Positions 52,050-61,375 of a stretch of DNA of 64,000 nt are shown here, one piece after another. The stretch is from the NCBI RefSeq assembly GCF_900129135.1, contig NZ_FQVI01000017.1, positions 1 to 64,000 of the forward strand. Reading direction: 5' to 3'. Made by a program: the position numbers and the translations under genes. The notes beneath the pieces were generated by a model. That model ran no database searches and had not been told where the DNA came from. It saw nothing but the letters and a program-made list of their open reading frames with translations. This DNA is from Lactonifactor longoviformis DSM 17459. Lineage in GTDB: Bacteria; Bacillota; Clostridia; Lachnospirales; Lachnospiraceae. Every line of letters starts with the position of its first letter. Position 1 is the first letter of the stretch.

Positions 52050-52590
52050 CTAAATTTCTAGCCCTGAGACTTTATCACCGGTATCCACACCTCGGGATCC
52101 GGGTTCAGGTAGACTTCGATATCCGGGGCGTTCCCGTACTCGTAGCCTGAGGTGGGGATCCATTCTGTGACTATGCGCTGTTCCAGCTCCCCGCAAGCAC
52201 TTACTCCCAAGAACCCCATAGGCTGTTGCTCCATCATTGTGGCCATTTATTTTTCTCAATCTCCTTGTGCAGAGGTGTACTGATACCCACAATGCGGAAC
52301 GCCTCTCTTGTTTCGATTCTGCAATTCATTTCTTCCAATCCCTTTACTGTGATTTTAAAGCTGATGGGAGGATAAGATTTTAGGAACACGCCTTCTCTTT
52401 TTGCTGATGAGGGCGCGATGCCGTGGACGCTCTGAAACGCCCTGTTAAATGCTGTAGGTGATGAGTACCCATAGTTCAGGGCCGCATCCACGATCTTTAT
52501 CCCGCCTCCCTGCAGGTTCACAGCCGCCAGGTACATCCGGCGTCGACGGATGTACTCTGAAAGAGGGATGCCTGCCATGTAGGCAAACAT
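52050..52590 (-). pseudogene. Broken AraC/GyrI-type regulator
   Basis: Two frames carry parts of one regulator of the type at 20402. The first (52234-52590) has the second half of the AraC helix-turn-helix (PLSEYIRRRRMYLAAVNLQ; DAALNYGYSSPTAFNRAFQS) and the start of the GyrI domain, then runs out at EIEKNKWPQ. The second (52058-52246) resumes with GFLGVSACGELEQRIVTEWI and ends PEVWIPVIKS. A frameshift and a deletion of much of the effector domain separate them, and the N-terminal helices are also gone. Confidence 0.85.
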
Positions 52591-52800
52591 TCTCTTTACT
52601 GGGATATGGGAAATGAGAGCCGGTTCTTATTGTTTGACTTACTACCATCCCATCTTACCATAGTAGTAGGAGGGTTACAAGACCGGTGGAGTACTAATAT
52701 AGCACATGAAAACCTGATTTCACCAAATTCTTCACAAGCGTTCTATTCTGTTACCCCGTCGGATAACAGTAATTCTGCAGATTTGGCTTGGATGGTTTTT

Positions 52801-53066
52801 CTATATTCTGGAAATTATGGAGTCAATCAAGCCATATGACTACGCCTATTCGGCATTCATAAAGTGATCTCTATCAGTATCTCGTTTGATTTCTTCGACT
52901 GTGCGTCCAGTATTTTCGGACAATATTTTGTTTAATCTTTGTCTGCTCTTTTGCATATAATCAGACATTATTTTTATATCGCTCTCTGGTCCTCGAATAC
53001 CATTCCCATACATAGCCGGCTGGTGTAACATAATTTCGGCATTGGGTAATGTCATGCGCTTTCCAC
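52801..53066 (-). pseudogene. ClpP-type protease remnant
   Basis: The frame reads a C-terminal piece of a ClpP-like protease: TLPNAEIMLHQPA, then SRQRLNKILSENTGRTVEEIKRDTDRDHFMNAE. It then crosses two in-frame stops (TAG at positions near 52847 and 52841) and continues SYGLIDSIISRI. The HQP histidine matches the ClpP active-site histidine, but the serine half is missing. It is therefore a dead fragment with two nonsense codons. Confidence 0.88.
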
Positions 53067-53129
53067 TGAAAAACTCTTTATATGAACATTTTGATATATC
53101 AGGCCTGCGTCTATGGCTGATGCTAAAGT

Positions 53130-53560
53130 TTAATTCTTTTCGTTCCAAACGAAGGTAAAGCCTTGGTAATTCTGTGCCGGGATATGCCATACATTATTTT
53201 TATGCACACCTATATTGTCAATCAGGATTTTCCAATGTCCTGTCTCATTGCTCTGAACATCCCCAATCTGTGTAATCTCCCCGTTCTCATTTAACTGGAT
53301 GTCCACACCCTCATCGTCTGCGTTGACAGCATTGATCACATTCCCTAAAGTCGGATTGTACAGGATTAGCTTGATTTTTCTAATGTAAAGGATATGTTTC
53401 TCCCCTTGAATCGCCAGGTCACCCACCACTTCCTCTGATCCGTAGCCGTCATACAGAAGCATATCCTCTTCATCCTCTTTCTGAGACATGTATCTGCTAA
53501 ACATAAAAAAGCAGCGGAGATTAAAACGATAACTCCTAAAATAATGAGCGTTTTTTGCAT
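53130..53560 (-). pseudogene. Membrane-anchored hypothetical protein, frameshifted at a poly-A/T run
   Basis: A start in one frame (QKTLIILGVIVLISAAF, a single transmembrane segment) joins a second frame that begins MFSRYMSQKEDEEDM and runs to VWNEKN at 53130. The shift falls at a run of six A (T in the sense strand) at 53505-53510. The product would be about 140 residues: one helix plus a soluble domain. I do not recognise the family. A sequencing slip or a recent mutation are both possible. Confidence 0.6.
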
Positions 53561-53710
53561 TCCTCCTAATGACACCAGCGGTAATTATACCCCACGTCAG
53601 TAAAATTACTACTGGATATAGAAAAATTAATTAATATTTCTGATCCAGTATACACTTTTTGTGAGATTATGGACCACATCGACCTATCATGATATTTTGT
53701 AGAGAAAGGG

Positions 53711-54137
53711 TACAAAAGAGACCGTCCGGGATGTGATGAACAAAAACTCCTCAAAGTGATACTCTTTACTTTCATGGAACATGAGATATGTTCTCTGCGG
53801 GAAATGGAAAAGTCCTGCAGAAATGATATCCGGTATATCTATCTTCTTGATGACATACAGGCACCCTCTTTTACCACGTTCGGAAACATCATCCGAAATC
53901 AACTGACTGATTCCATCGAGCAGCTCTTCAAGGATATATTCAGGCGTGAAACTGGAGAAGCGGGAAGCATACCCTATCGATTATGTTTCGGAACTGTTGG
54001 AAATGTACAGGAAGGGTACCAGTCTGGATGAATCCACGTTTGCCTCCGGCTGTGGACACAGAAAAAGTATCCAGCAGAAACAGTATCAGGAAATGCAGGG
54101 ATATCTTGAACATTTAAAAACTATGGGCGCAATATAG
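53711..54137 (+). pseudogene. IS1182-family transposase remnant
   Basis: Two frames hold pieces of the family's N-terminal half: KRDRPGCDEQKLLKVILFTF, SLREMEKSCRNDIRYIYLLD, APSFTTFGNIIRNQLTDSIE and, in another frame, YVSELLEMYRKGTSLDESTF and GHRKSIQQKQYQEMQGYLEH. The DDE catalytic core downstream is absent. Frame breaks and deletion show it is inactive. Confidence 0.8.
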
Positions 54138-54150
54138 AATTCTGTGGGGA

Positions 54151-54589
54151 ATGACCAGCTGCTCCCGTCATACAACATTCAGGCTTATTTTGAATAACGG
54201 AATGCTTCTTGGATACACAAATGATATGATATCTTATTATATTGCCGAAAAGCTGTATTTTGGAGATTATCAAAAAATCAATTCCATACAGATGATGGGA
54301 GGGGTGGATTCACAGGCATCTCTTTTTGGGGGACAGGAACTGGCCGTCAGATGAGTTAGGCGCAGTGTGCCGGATCTGCGGGAGATATCTGGATAAAAAT
54401 GGACTCCCCTGTAACGCAGGGATTAATGAACGAATTATGGCCATTGATTTGGATGTTCTGAAAGAATTAGACACAGTTATCGGAGTATCGGCCAGTATAG
54501 TCAATGCCCAGTCCGTGATAAGCTGTGCAAGAAGCGGATATATTAATACTTTAATTATAGATGAGGCGCTGGCCCGGAAAATCATTTAG
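54151..54589 (+). pseudogene. SorC/DeoR-type regulator remnant (sugar-binding domain)
   Basis: Two frames carry the effector domain of a SorC-like regulator: YYIAEKLYFGDYQKINSIQM and MGGVDSQASLFGGQELA in one, then WPSDELGAVCRICGRYLDKN, IDLDVLKELDTVIGVS and IIDEALARKII in the next, with a frameshift near 54340. The DNA-binding domain is gone. Its last 26 bases belong to the 69-bp repeat, which recurs at 46811 without the rest of the gene. Confidence 0.82.
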
Positions 54590-54630
54590 GGACAGGTCTG
54601 TTGTATTTTGGGACAGGCCAACCCGAAAAG
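54562..54630 (+). repeat. 69-bp direct repeat, right copy
   Basis: Matches 46811-46879 with three mismatches. It spans the SorC stop codon and the GGGACAGG motif, and runs into the terminator hairpin at 54626-54667. The two copies bound a 7.7 kb block. Confidence 0.85.
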
Positions 54631-54667
54631 GGGACGTGTTCCTTTTAGAAAGAACACGTCCCCTTTT
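54626..54667. terminator. Perfect bidirectional terminator next to fbp
   Basis: AAAAGGGGACGTGTTC pairs exactly with GAACACGTCCCCTTTT across a 10-base loop, with more T on the right. It lies eight bases beyond the fbp stop codon. Confidence 0.9.
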
Positions 54668-54674
54668 TTACTCT

Positions 54675-56624
54675 TTACTTTTCTTTTATCAGGCCGCTCC
54701 TGTAAGCATCCAGAAGCTGTTTTAACTCATCAATTCTCTCTTTGAGGGCTTTCCCGTTATCTGTATCTCCAACCACCATTCGCTTTGCCACTCGTTTTAC
54801 CAGTATGCTGTCTGATACGATATCTGTCTCCTGGGCTATGGCATTTTCTGCGGATGTGAAGGGCTCATGGGCGGCAAGAATGAGTCCGAAGGAGTTAAAG
54901 ATAAGGGTATAGCCGGCAATTCCGGTTTCCTTTTGGTAAGCCTTTGAAAATCCTCCGTCTATTACAAGAAGTTTGCCGCTGCACTTGACAGGGCTTTCCC
55001 CTGACATGTGATGCACCGGGACATGGCCGTTGATAATATGACCGTGCTCCGGGTCCAGTCCGAATTCCTGAAGGATACTGTTTACTACCGTATCGTTTTC
55101 CAGCATGCCATAGTAAGCATTCTTTACTTCCTTGTGGGTCTCCGGCTCTTTCAGGAAATACCGCTCCAGGGTTGCCATCTTGCTTTTTCCGAACAGCGGA
55201 GAACCGGGGCCTGACCAGATATACCACAGAATATCCTTGCCCTTCTCTCTTTCCACGGGATTGAGGGCAAAAAAGGCCTTTCTCACGTAGGTATCCAGCA
55301 CATCATACAGCGCTTTTCCCTTATATTTTTTCCCGTATATCTCTACAGTCATGAGGCTTCCGTCATCGTTCAGAGGAACGCATCCGTGATACAGCAGATT
55401 CCCATTGAATGTTTTGTACAGACCGCCCTTATTCAGAAGCAGCATCATGTGCTGCTGAAGCTTTTCACAGTCGGTGAACGCCGTCACCAGACGCTCCATG
55501 ATAGCTGTTTCTTCTTCTGTAAGTTCAAAGGGCTTCTTGGGATCTATGGTTGGAAAATTTTTGTCGATTAATGCATAGGTCTTCCCGTCCAGTTCCATTG
55601 TCCCGGCTTCATAATCTATTTTGTCCAGAAGCCGCCGGTCGCTCATCTTATATTCCTTATGCCTTGTCAAAAGCTGGCCCTCCAGTTTAAACTGAATGAT
55701 GGATATGGCCTTGTGCATCTTCATATTCAATTCTGTCTCTGCAGGATTATAGACATCTGTCCCTTTAATTTTAAAGCACTCGCAGGGATCATTTTTGTAA
55801 GTTGCAAGGGCAAAGGTTGCAAGGGGAAGCAGATTAATGCCGTATCCGTCTTCCAGAATGTCCAGATTTCCATACCTGGCACAGATACGTATCACAGTGG
55901 CAATACAGGAACGCTGGCCCACCGCAGCTCCCATCCAGAGAATATCATGGTTTCCCCACTGAATGTCCAGGGAGTGGTAGCTTGTCAGCTTATCCATTAT
56001 GTGCTGGGGACCAGGCCCTCTGTCATAGATATCTCCCAGGATATGGAGATGATCGACTACCAGGCGCTGAATCAGCTCAGAAAGGGCTATAATAAATACT
56101 TCCGCTCTCCCGATTTCAATAATCGTATGGACAATCTCGTCATAGTAAGCTTCTTTGTCCACCAGATCCGGTTTTTCTGTAATCAATTCTTCAATGACAT
56201 AGGCAAAATCCTCCGGCAGAGCCTTTCTCACCTTTGACCGGGTATATTTGGAGGCTACCCGTTTGCAGACTTCGATGAGACGGTACAGGGTAATCATATA
56301 CCAGTCTTCCATGTTCTCCCTGCTCTTTTTCACTACCTCCATCTTTTCTTTTGGATAATAGATTAAGGTTGCCAGAGATTTCTTCTCTCTTTCGTCCAGA
56401 GTGTGTCCGAATACCTCATTGATCTTCCTTCTCACTGCTCCCGAACCATTTTTCAGGACGTGGGAAAAAGCTTCATATTCCCCGTGAATGTCGGTCAGAA
56501 AATGTTCTGTGGCCTTAGGCAGGTTCAGTATAGACTGCAGATTAATGATTTCTGTGGAGGCTTTAGCGATTGACGGGTAAAGCTCTGCCAGACATTGGAG
56601 GTACTTCAGTTCTAATTTTTCCAT
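54675..56624 (-). CDS. fbp: Fructose-1,6-bisphosphatase, class 3
   Basis: A 649-residue Firmicutes-type FBPase of gluconeogenesis, a metallophosphoesterase unrelated to the usual FBPase fold. The metal-binding motifs are FLTDIHGEYEAF near residue 43 (D-x-H), HILGDIYDRGPGPQHIMDKL (G-D-x-x-D-R-G) and IQWGNHDILWMGAA (G-N-H-D/E). The late INGHVPVH supplies the last histidines. Length matches the class (about 640-670). The ATG at 56624 has GGGAG ten bases upstream; the ATG at 56633 directly abuts it. The gene is monocistronic and divergent from the cell-wall hydrolase. Confidence 0.95.
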   Translation of the reverse strand: MEKLELKYLQCLAELYPSIAKASTEIINLQSILNLPKATEHFLTDIHGEYEAFSHVLKNGSGAVRRKINEVFGHTLDEREKKSLATLIYYPKEKMEVVKKSRENMEDWYMITLYRLIEVCKRVASKYTRSKVRKALPEDFAYVIEELITEKPDLVDKEAYYDEIVHTIIEIGRAEVFIIALSELIQRLVVDHLHILGDIYDRGPGPQHIMDKLTSYHSLDIQWGNHDILWMGAAVGQRSCIATVIRICARYGNLDILEDGYGINLLPLATFALATYKNDPCECFKIKGTDVYNPAETELNMKMHKAISIIQFKLEGQLLTRHKEYKMSDRRLLDKIDYEAGTMELDGKTYALIDKNFPTIDPKKPFELTEEETAIMERLVTAFTDCEKLQQHMMLLLNKGGLYKTFNGNLLYHGCVPLNDDGSLMTVEIYGKKYKGKALYDVLDTYVRKAFFALNPVEREKGKDILWYIWSGPGSPLFGKSKMATLERYFLKEPETHKEVKNAYYGMLENDTVVNSILQEFGLDPEHGHIINGHVPVHHMSGESPVKCSGKLLVIDGGFSKAYQKETGIAGYTLIFNSFGLILAAHEPFTSAENAIAQETDIVSDSILVKRVAKRMVVGDTDNGKALKERIDELKQLLDAYRSGLIKEK

Positions 56625-56772
56625 TTCATACATTCTCCCAATACATTATTTATAGCAACTAACAGATAAACTATATTTGTAAGGTAACATATTTTTCTGA
56701 CCCTTGCAATGGATGGCTTATAAATTCAGATTAAACTTTTCTTAAATTCAGAGGCCATTTTCTATTCCTCCA

Positions 56773-56801
56773 TTGCAATCCGTCCGGCCATATACTATAA
56801 T
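56773..56801 (+). promoter_or_regulatory. Promoter of the amidase/glucosaminidase gene
   Basis: TTGCAA, a 17-base spacer and TATAAT lie about 70 bases before the start. Confidence 0.7.
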
Positions 56802-56868
56802 ATGTAATGATTCATTAACATTTTAGTAACAAAGTTTTACGTTGCAAAAAAGCAAAGGAGAAAGACAA

Positions 56869-59800
56869 ATGAAAAACATCCGAAAGAAACTCCTGTGCTA
56901 TGTTCTGACTGCAGTTATGCTGCTCACTGCCTGGACGCCGGCTTACGCCAGCAGTCAGGCCCATGACAGCCTTCCTGAGGAGGAACCCGCACAGGAAACA
57001 CAACCAGACAACGACAGCAGGGATTCCCTTTCTCTGGACTGCCAGCTGCTTTTGACCCAGGAAGACGATACGCACCAATCCGTCATTCTTGAGATGGGGG
57101 ATACTTCTACTGTGATGGAAAAAGCAGTGCTCTCCTATCAGGATGGGGATGGGGAGATACATACTGCAGAAGCAGAAGAAATTGTTGAAAATTATGCCGC
57201 TTTCCTGCTGGATCTTCCAGGGGAAGGTGTTACCCGAACCTTTCTTTCAATCGTTACCACTGTAGGCGGTCAGGATATCGAGACCGGACTGCAGCCGGAG
57301 GAAGAGATGGATACCCTCAGTATTGACGAGGAACAAGCCGCGGAAATCATTGGGGATACAGAGAATCAGACAGACACAGAGAATCTCTCAGAGGAAGAAT
57401 TAGATTATGTGAATCAAACAGTAGTCACAAAAGAAGGGGAGGACGGACTTACAGCTTCCGACATTTCCGAGGTGCTTCAAAGTGAAGCCGCTCCCGCTTC
57501 CATGTCCAGGTCCGCTTTATCTGCACCGAAAGCGGGCGATAAAGCAGGAACCTTTACCGTAGTGTTGGATCCTGGACACGGCGGCATGGACGGCGGTGCG
57601 GAATACACCTTCAGTGACGGTACAAAATTCGTAGAATCACAGCTAACCCTCAAGATTGCTAATTATGTAAAAGAAGCCCTTGCCGCATATCCGGAGATTC
57701 AGGTTTATATGACAAGAACCGGCGACACCTATCTTCCCGACTTAGAAGAGAGGGTGGCCATCGGCGTTGAAAAAAATGCAGATATTTTTGTGAGCCTGCA
57801 TCTTAACTCTGCGGATTCGGAAAAAGCACATGGTGTGGAAATCCTTGTCCCCAGAACCGGACGGTATAACAATGATGTAGCCGAAGATGCCAACCAGCTG
57901 GCATCTAACATTCTGGACAATCTCGTTGCCCTCGGCCTTTACAACAGGGGATTAAAATACAAAGACTCCGCCAATGGCACGAAGTATCCGGACGGCAGTA
58001 AAGCTGATTACTACGGCATCATCCGCAACTGTATGGAGCAGGGCCTCCCTGGCGTAATTGTCGAACATGCCTTTTTAAGCGGCACAGAGGACAAAAAGTT
58101 TCTGGACAGTGAAGAAGATCTGAAAAAGCTGGGACAGGCAGATGCCAAGGGAATTGCCCAGTATTTCAATCTGGAAAGCAGCAATAATCCCAATAATAAT
58201 CTTAATGGCTGGAAACAAGTAAACAATAAATGGTATTTTTATAAAGATGGACAAAAACTTACCGGTTGGCAGTATATATACGGTAAATGGTATTACCTCA
58301 ACAGCAGCGGAATCATGCAGACCGGATGGCAGTTTATCTCCGGCAAATGGTATTACCTGGAGAGCAGCGGCGCCATGGCAGAGGGCTGGAAAAAACTTGG
58401 AAACACCTGGTATTATCTTACCCCTGGAAACGGAGCCATGGTAAACGGCTGGCAAAAAATAGGCAGCGAATGGTACTATTTTAACGGCAGCGGCGCCATG
58501 CAGACCGGATGGCTTCTTCTGGACGGCAAGTGGTATTATCTGAACGGCAGCGGTGCCCGGGCAAAAGGCTGGATAACCCTGGGAAAGACCCGGTACTACC
58601 TAAACCCGGAAACCGGAGTTATGTCGGTTAACTGGAATCTTATTGACGGAAAATGGTACTACTTTAATGCAAGCGGCGCATCTCTGACCGGATGGCAGTA
58701 CATATCCGGCAAATGGTATTACCTGGAGAGCGACGGCGCCATGGCCGAGGGATGGAAAAAACTTGGAAAGACCTGGTACTACCTCACTCCGGGCAACGGA
58801 GCTATGAAAACCGGATGGTATCTGGTAGGCAATACCTGGTACTACTCCGACAGCAGCGGTGCCATGAAAACCGGGTGGCAGAAGATTGGCGGCAAATGGT
58901 ACTATCTCAACAGCAGCGGCGCCATGGCGGAGGGGTGGCTCAAGCTTGGAAAGACCTGGTACTATCTCACCCCAGGTAATGGAGCCATGAAAACCGGGTG
59001 GTATCTGGTAGGCAATACCTGGTACTACTCCGACAGCAGCGGTGCCATGCTCACCGGATGGCAGAAGATTGGCGGTAAATGGTACTACATGAATTCCTCC
59101 GGGGCCATGCTTACCGGATGGCAGAAAATCGGGGGCAAGTCCTATTTCTTCGACAACAGCGGCGTATGGATTGAGCATCCGGCTCAGGGCTGGCAGCTTG
59201 AAAATGGGAACTGGTATTACATAGGAGCCAACGGTTATCATACAGGGTGGCTGTTAAACGGCGGTAAATGGTATTATATGGACAGTACCGGCAAGATGCT
59301 CACTGGATGGCAGACTGTAGGCGGAAAGACCTACTATCTTCTCAGCAGCGGCGCCATGGTCTCCGGATGCTACTATACCGTGGACGGTATTACTTATACC
59401 TTTACCCAGTCCGGCGAGAGTCTGGGCAACATTGATGAATATCCCGGATACAAAATTATGGGGACAAGCTCTGTAACCGCAGATCAGATGGTTAAGTATT
59501 TTGCCGCCAGCAAGCAGGCTTACCCCGCAGAAGTACTGGCAAAAGGCGGCGCTCCTGACATCAAAACCTTCTGTCAGATTTTCCTGGAAGAGTGCCAGAC
59601 GGAAGGTGTCAAAGCAGAAGTTGCCTTCACGCAGGCAATGAAGGAAACCGGTTGGCTTCAATACGGAGGAGACGTAAAGATTGAGCAGTTTAATTTTGCC
59701 GGCCTTGGGGCAACCGGAGGGGGAGTCCCCGGCTTGAGTTTTGCCGATGTGCGCACCGGTATCAGGGCTCAGGTACAGCACCTGAAGGCCTACGCTTCCA

Positions 59801-59976
59801 GAGATAACCTGGTACAGACCTGCGTGGACCCCCGCTTTACCTATGTTACCAGGTACTCCTCTCCTTTTGTAGAGTGGCTGGGAATCCCGGACAACCCCTT
59901 CGGAGGGGGATGGGCCGCAGGAAAAAATTACGGCAGCAGTCTCATTGGAATGATTACAACATTAAAATCTATGTAA
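56869..59976 (+). CDS. Secreted bifunctional cell-wall hydrolase: amidase_3, about 20 cell-wall-binding repeats, glucosaminidase
   Basis: A 1035-residue exported enzyme. A signal peptide (NIRKKLLCYVLTAVMLLTAWTPAYASS) is followed by a Glu/Asp-rich linker to about 220. Then comes an N-acetylmuramoyl-L-alanine amidase of the AmiC/CwlD type (VVLDPGHGGMDGGAEY; SLHLNSADSEKAHGVEI; VIVEHAFLSG: zinc H/E/H and catalytic E). About 20 choline-binding-type repeats of GW-x-x-x-x-x-x-WYY follow (about 450-850). The C-terminus is a glucosaminidase-type domain (VAFTQAMKETGWLQYGGD with the catalytic glutamate; FNFAGLGATGGG). Two hydrolase domains on one repeat tether are unusual. The start follows AAAGGAG. Confidence 0.93.
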   Translation: MKNIRKKLLCYVLTAVMLLTAWTPAYASSQAHDSLPEEEPAQETQPDNDSRDSLSLDCQLLLTQEDDTHQSVILEMGDTSTVMEKAVLSYQDGDGEIHTAEAEEIVENYAAFLLDLPGEGVTRTFLSIVTTVGGQDIETGLQPEEEMDTLSIDEEQAAEIIGDTENQTDTENLSEEELDYVNQTVVTKEGEDGLTASDISEVLQSEAAPASMSRSALSAPKAGDKAGTFTVVLDPGHGGMDGGAEYTFSDGTKFVESQLTLKIANYVKEALAAYPEIQVYMTRTGDTYLPDLEERVAIGVEKNADIFVSLHLNSADSEKAHGVEILVPRTGRYNNDVAEDANQLASNILDNLVALGLYNRGLKYKDSANGTKYPDGSKADYYGIIRNCMEQGLPGVIVEHAFLSGTEDKKFLDSEEDLKKLGQADAKGIAQYFNLESSNNPNNNLNGWKQVNNKWYFYKDGQKLTGWQYIYGKWYYLNSSGIMQTGWQFISGKWYYLESSGAMAEGWKKLGNTWYYLTPGNGAMVNGWQKIGSEWYYFNGSGAMQTGWLLLDGKWYYLNGSGARAKGWITLGKTRYYLNPETGVMSVNWNLIDGKWYYFNASGASLTGWQYISGKWYYLESDGAMAEGWKKLGKTWYYLTPGNGAMKTGWYLVGNTWYYSDSSGAMKTGWQKIGGKWYYLNSSGAMAEGWLKLGKTWYYLTPGNGAMKTGWYLVGNTWYYSDSSGAMLTGWQKIGGKWYYMNSSGAMLTGWQKIGGKSYFFDNSGVWIEHPAQGWQLENGNWYYIGANGYHTGWLLNGGKWYYMDSTGKMLTGWQTVGGKTYYLLSSGAMVSGCYYTVDGITYTFTQSGESLGNIDEYPGYKIMGTSSVTADQMVKYFAASKQAYPAEVLAKGGAPDIKTFCQIFLEECQTEGVKAEVAFTQAMKETGWLQYGGDVKIEQFNFAGLGATGGGVPGLSFADVRTGIRAQVQHLKAYASRDNLVQTCVDPRFTYVTRYSSPFVEWLGIPDNPFGGGWAAGKNYGSSLIGMITTLKSM
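58375..59103 (+). repeat. 183-bp higher-order repeat in the cell-wall-binding region
   Basis: A 61-residue unit of three cell-wall repeats (AEGWKKLG..., KTGWYLVG..., TGWQKIGG...) recurs with near-identical DNA. Units begin near 58375, 58741 and 58924, offset by 366 and 183 bases; the last two are the most alike. This is a probable recombination hotspot, and a place where assemblies may collapse. Confidence 0.85.
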
Positions 59977-59983
59977 CTCCAGG

Positions 59984-60012
59984 TTGTCATTCAGGCTCCC
60001 ATCCTATATAAT
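59984..60012 (+). promoter_or_regulatory. Promoter of the second hydrolase gene
   Basis: TTGTCA, a 17-base spacer and a perfect TATAAT in the 91-base gap between the hydrolase genes. Confidence 0.85.
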
Positions 60013-60067
60013 AGTAAAGTGACAAGCAAGTAAAGAAACATCGGTTACATTACAAAGGAGTATTTGA

Positions 60068-61324
60068 ATGAATGGAACAAAAAAGCGCTATCTATGCCAT
60101 TTGCTGACAGCCTCCATGGTATTGGCAGCCCCTGTCTCTGTATTAGGGGCTAAGTCCCCGGCACAGTCCCTGTTATCCCCTTATCAGGCGTCCCTTCCCT
60201 CACCACTGATGCCGGATGCCGGCAGTGAGACGGCTTCCGGAACTAATGGCTGGACAAAAGAAGGGGACTCTTGGTACTACTACATAAACGATGAGAAAAA
60301 AACGGGATGGCAAAAGATTAATGAGATATGGTATTATCTGGGGGACACCGGAAGCATGGCCGAAGGATGGACTCTGATAGACGATACCTGGTATTACTTC
60401 ACCCCCGGAAACGGCTCAATGGCAACCGGGTGGCAGTTTATCGACAATAGCTGGTACTGTATGGATGCAGACGGTGCCTGGAATGAGAATCCTGAAATTA
60501 ATACCTCCGGGGGATGGAGTTTCCATGACGGCTACTGGTATTACAATAACCTGAATGGCTCTCCCATCAAAGGATGGCTGAAAGTGGATAACAAGCAGTA
60601 TTACTTTGACGAAACCGGCAGGATGACGACCGGATGGCTGACGCTGGAGGGCAAACGGTACTACCTCGGAGAGGATGGGGTTATGGTCACTGGAGAACAA
60701 GTGATTGACGGCACCAACTATACCTTCAGCACCGCAGGTGTTTGCAGCCAGGAGGTCACTTCCTATGAAAGCAATGTGGATGCGGCCAGCGGAATGTATA
60801 TCATTGAGGGCGCTACCTCTGTCACCGTGGATCAGATGGTAAACTATTTCAAGGCTAACGGGGCTTCTTACCCTTCTGCAGTCCTTGCAAACGGAGGGGC
60901 TCCGGATATTGAGACCTTCAGTGAAATTATTTACGAGGAAGCCGCTGCAGAGAATATAAAAGCTGAAGTTGTCTTCACTCAGATTATGAAGGAAACGGGA
61001 TGGCTCAACTACGGCGGTGATGTGTCTATCGGCCAATATAACTTTGCCGGCCTCGGCGCCACCGGAGGAGGTGTGCCGGGAGTTGCCTTCTCTGACGTGC
61101 GAACCGGTCTTCGGGCACAGATACAGCATCTGAAGGCGTATGCAAGTACTGCTGCACTGAATCAGCCCTGCGTAGATCCCCGGTTTAACTATGTAACAAG
61201 AAACACCTCTCCCTACGTAGAATGGCTTGGGATACCCGACAACCCCTACGGCGGAGGATGGGCAGCCGGACAAAACTACGGAAGCTCGCTGATTAAAATG
61301 ATTCAGGATTTGAAATCTATGTAA
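60068..61324 (+). CDS. Secreted cell-wall-binding glucosaminidase
   Basis: A 418-residue exported protein. A signal peptide (KRYLCHLLTASMVLAAPVSVLGA) precedes about eight GW...WYY-type repeats (about 60-245) and a C-terminal glucosaminidase domain (VVFTQIMKETGWLNYGGD; FNFAGLGATGGGVPGVAF). It lacks the amidase domain of its neighbour, and its C-terminal domain is clearly paralogous to that protein's. It has its own promoter. Together the two may form a small cell-separation or autolysis set. Confidence 0.92.
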   Translation: MNGTKKRYLCHLLTASMVLAAPVSVLGAKSPAQSLLSPYQASLPSPLMPDAGSETASGTNGWTKEGDSWYYYINDEKKTGWQKINEIWYYLGDTGSMAEGWTLIDDTWYYFTPGNGSMATGWQFIDNSWYCMDADGAWNENPEINTSGGWSFHDGYWYYNNLNGSPIKGWLKVDNKQYYFDETGRMTTGWLTLEGKRYYLGEDGVMVTGEQVIDGTNYTFSTAGVCSQEVTSYESNVDAASGMYIIEGATSVTVDQMVNYFKANGASYPSAVLANGGAPDIETFSEIIYEEAAAENIKAEVVFTQIMKETGWLNYGGDVSIGQYNFAGLGATGGGVPGVAFSDVRTGLRAQIQHLKAYASTAALNQPCVDPRFNYVTRNTSPYVEWLGIPDNPYGGGWAAGQNYGSSLIKMIQDLKSM

Positions 61325-61326
61325 CG

Positions 61327-61366
61327 AAAAAGGAACCGATGTTCTGACGGACATTGGTTCCTTTTT
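61327..61366. terminator. Bidirectional terminator between hydrolase and C_GCAxxG_C_C gene
   Basis: AAAGGAACCGATGT pairs with ACATTGGTTCCTTT (one wobble) across a 6-base loop, with A and T runs outside. Confidence 0.85.
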
Positions 61367-61375
61367 GATGATAAT

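Noticed and set aside
58200-59390. CRISPR-like or satellite array in the hydrolase gene
   Set aside because: The repeats are coding, in frame, and read as GW...WYY cell-wall-binding units; there are no spacers.
60416-61354. 312-residue minus-strand frame over the second hydrolase
   Set aside because: Antisense to repeat-rich sequence; the repeats create long open frames on both strands.
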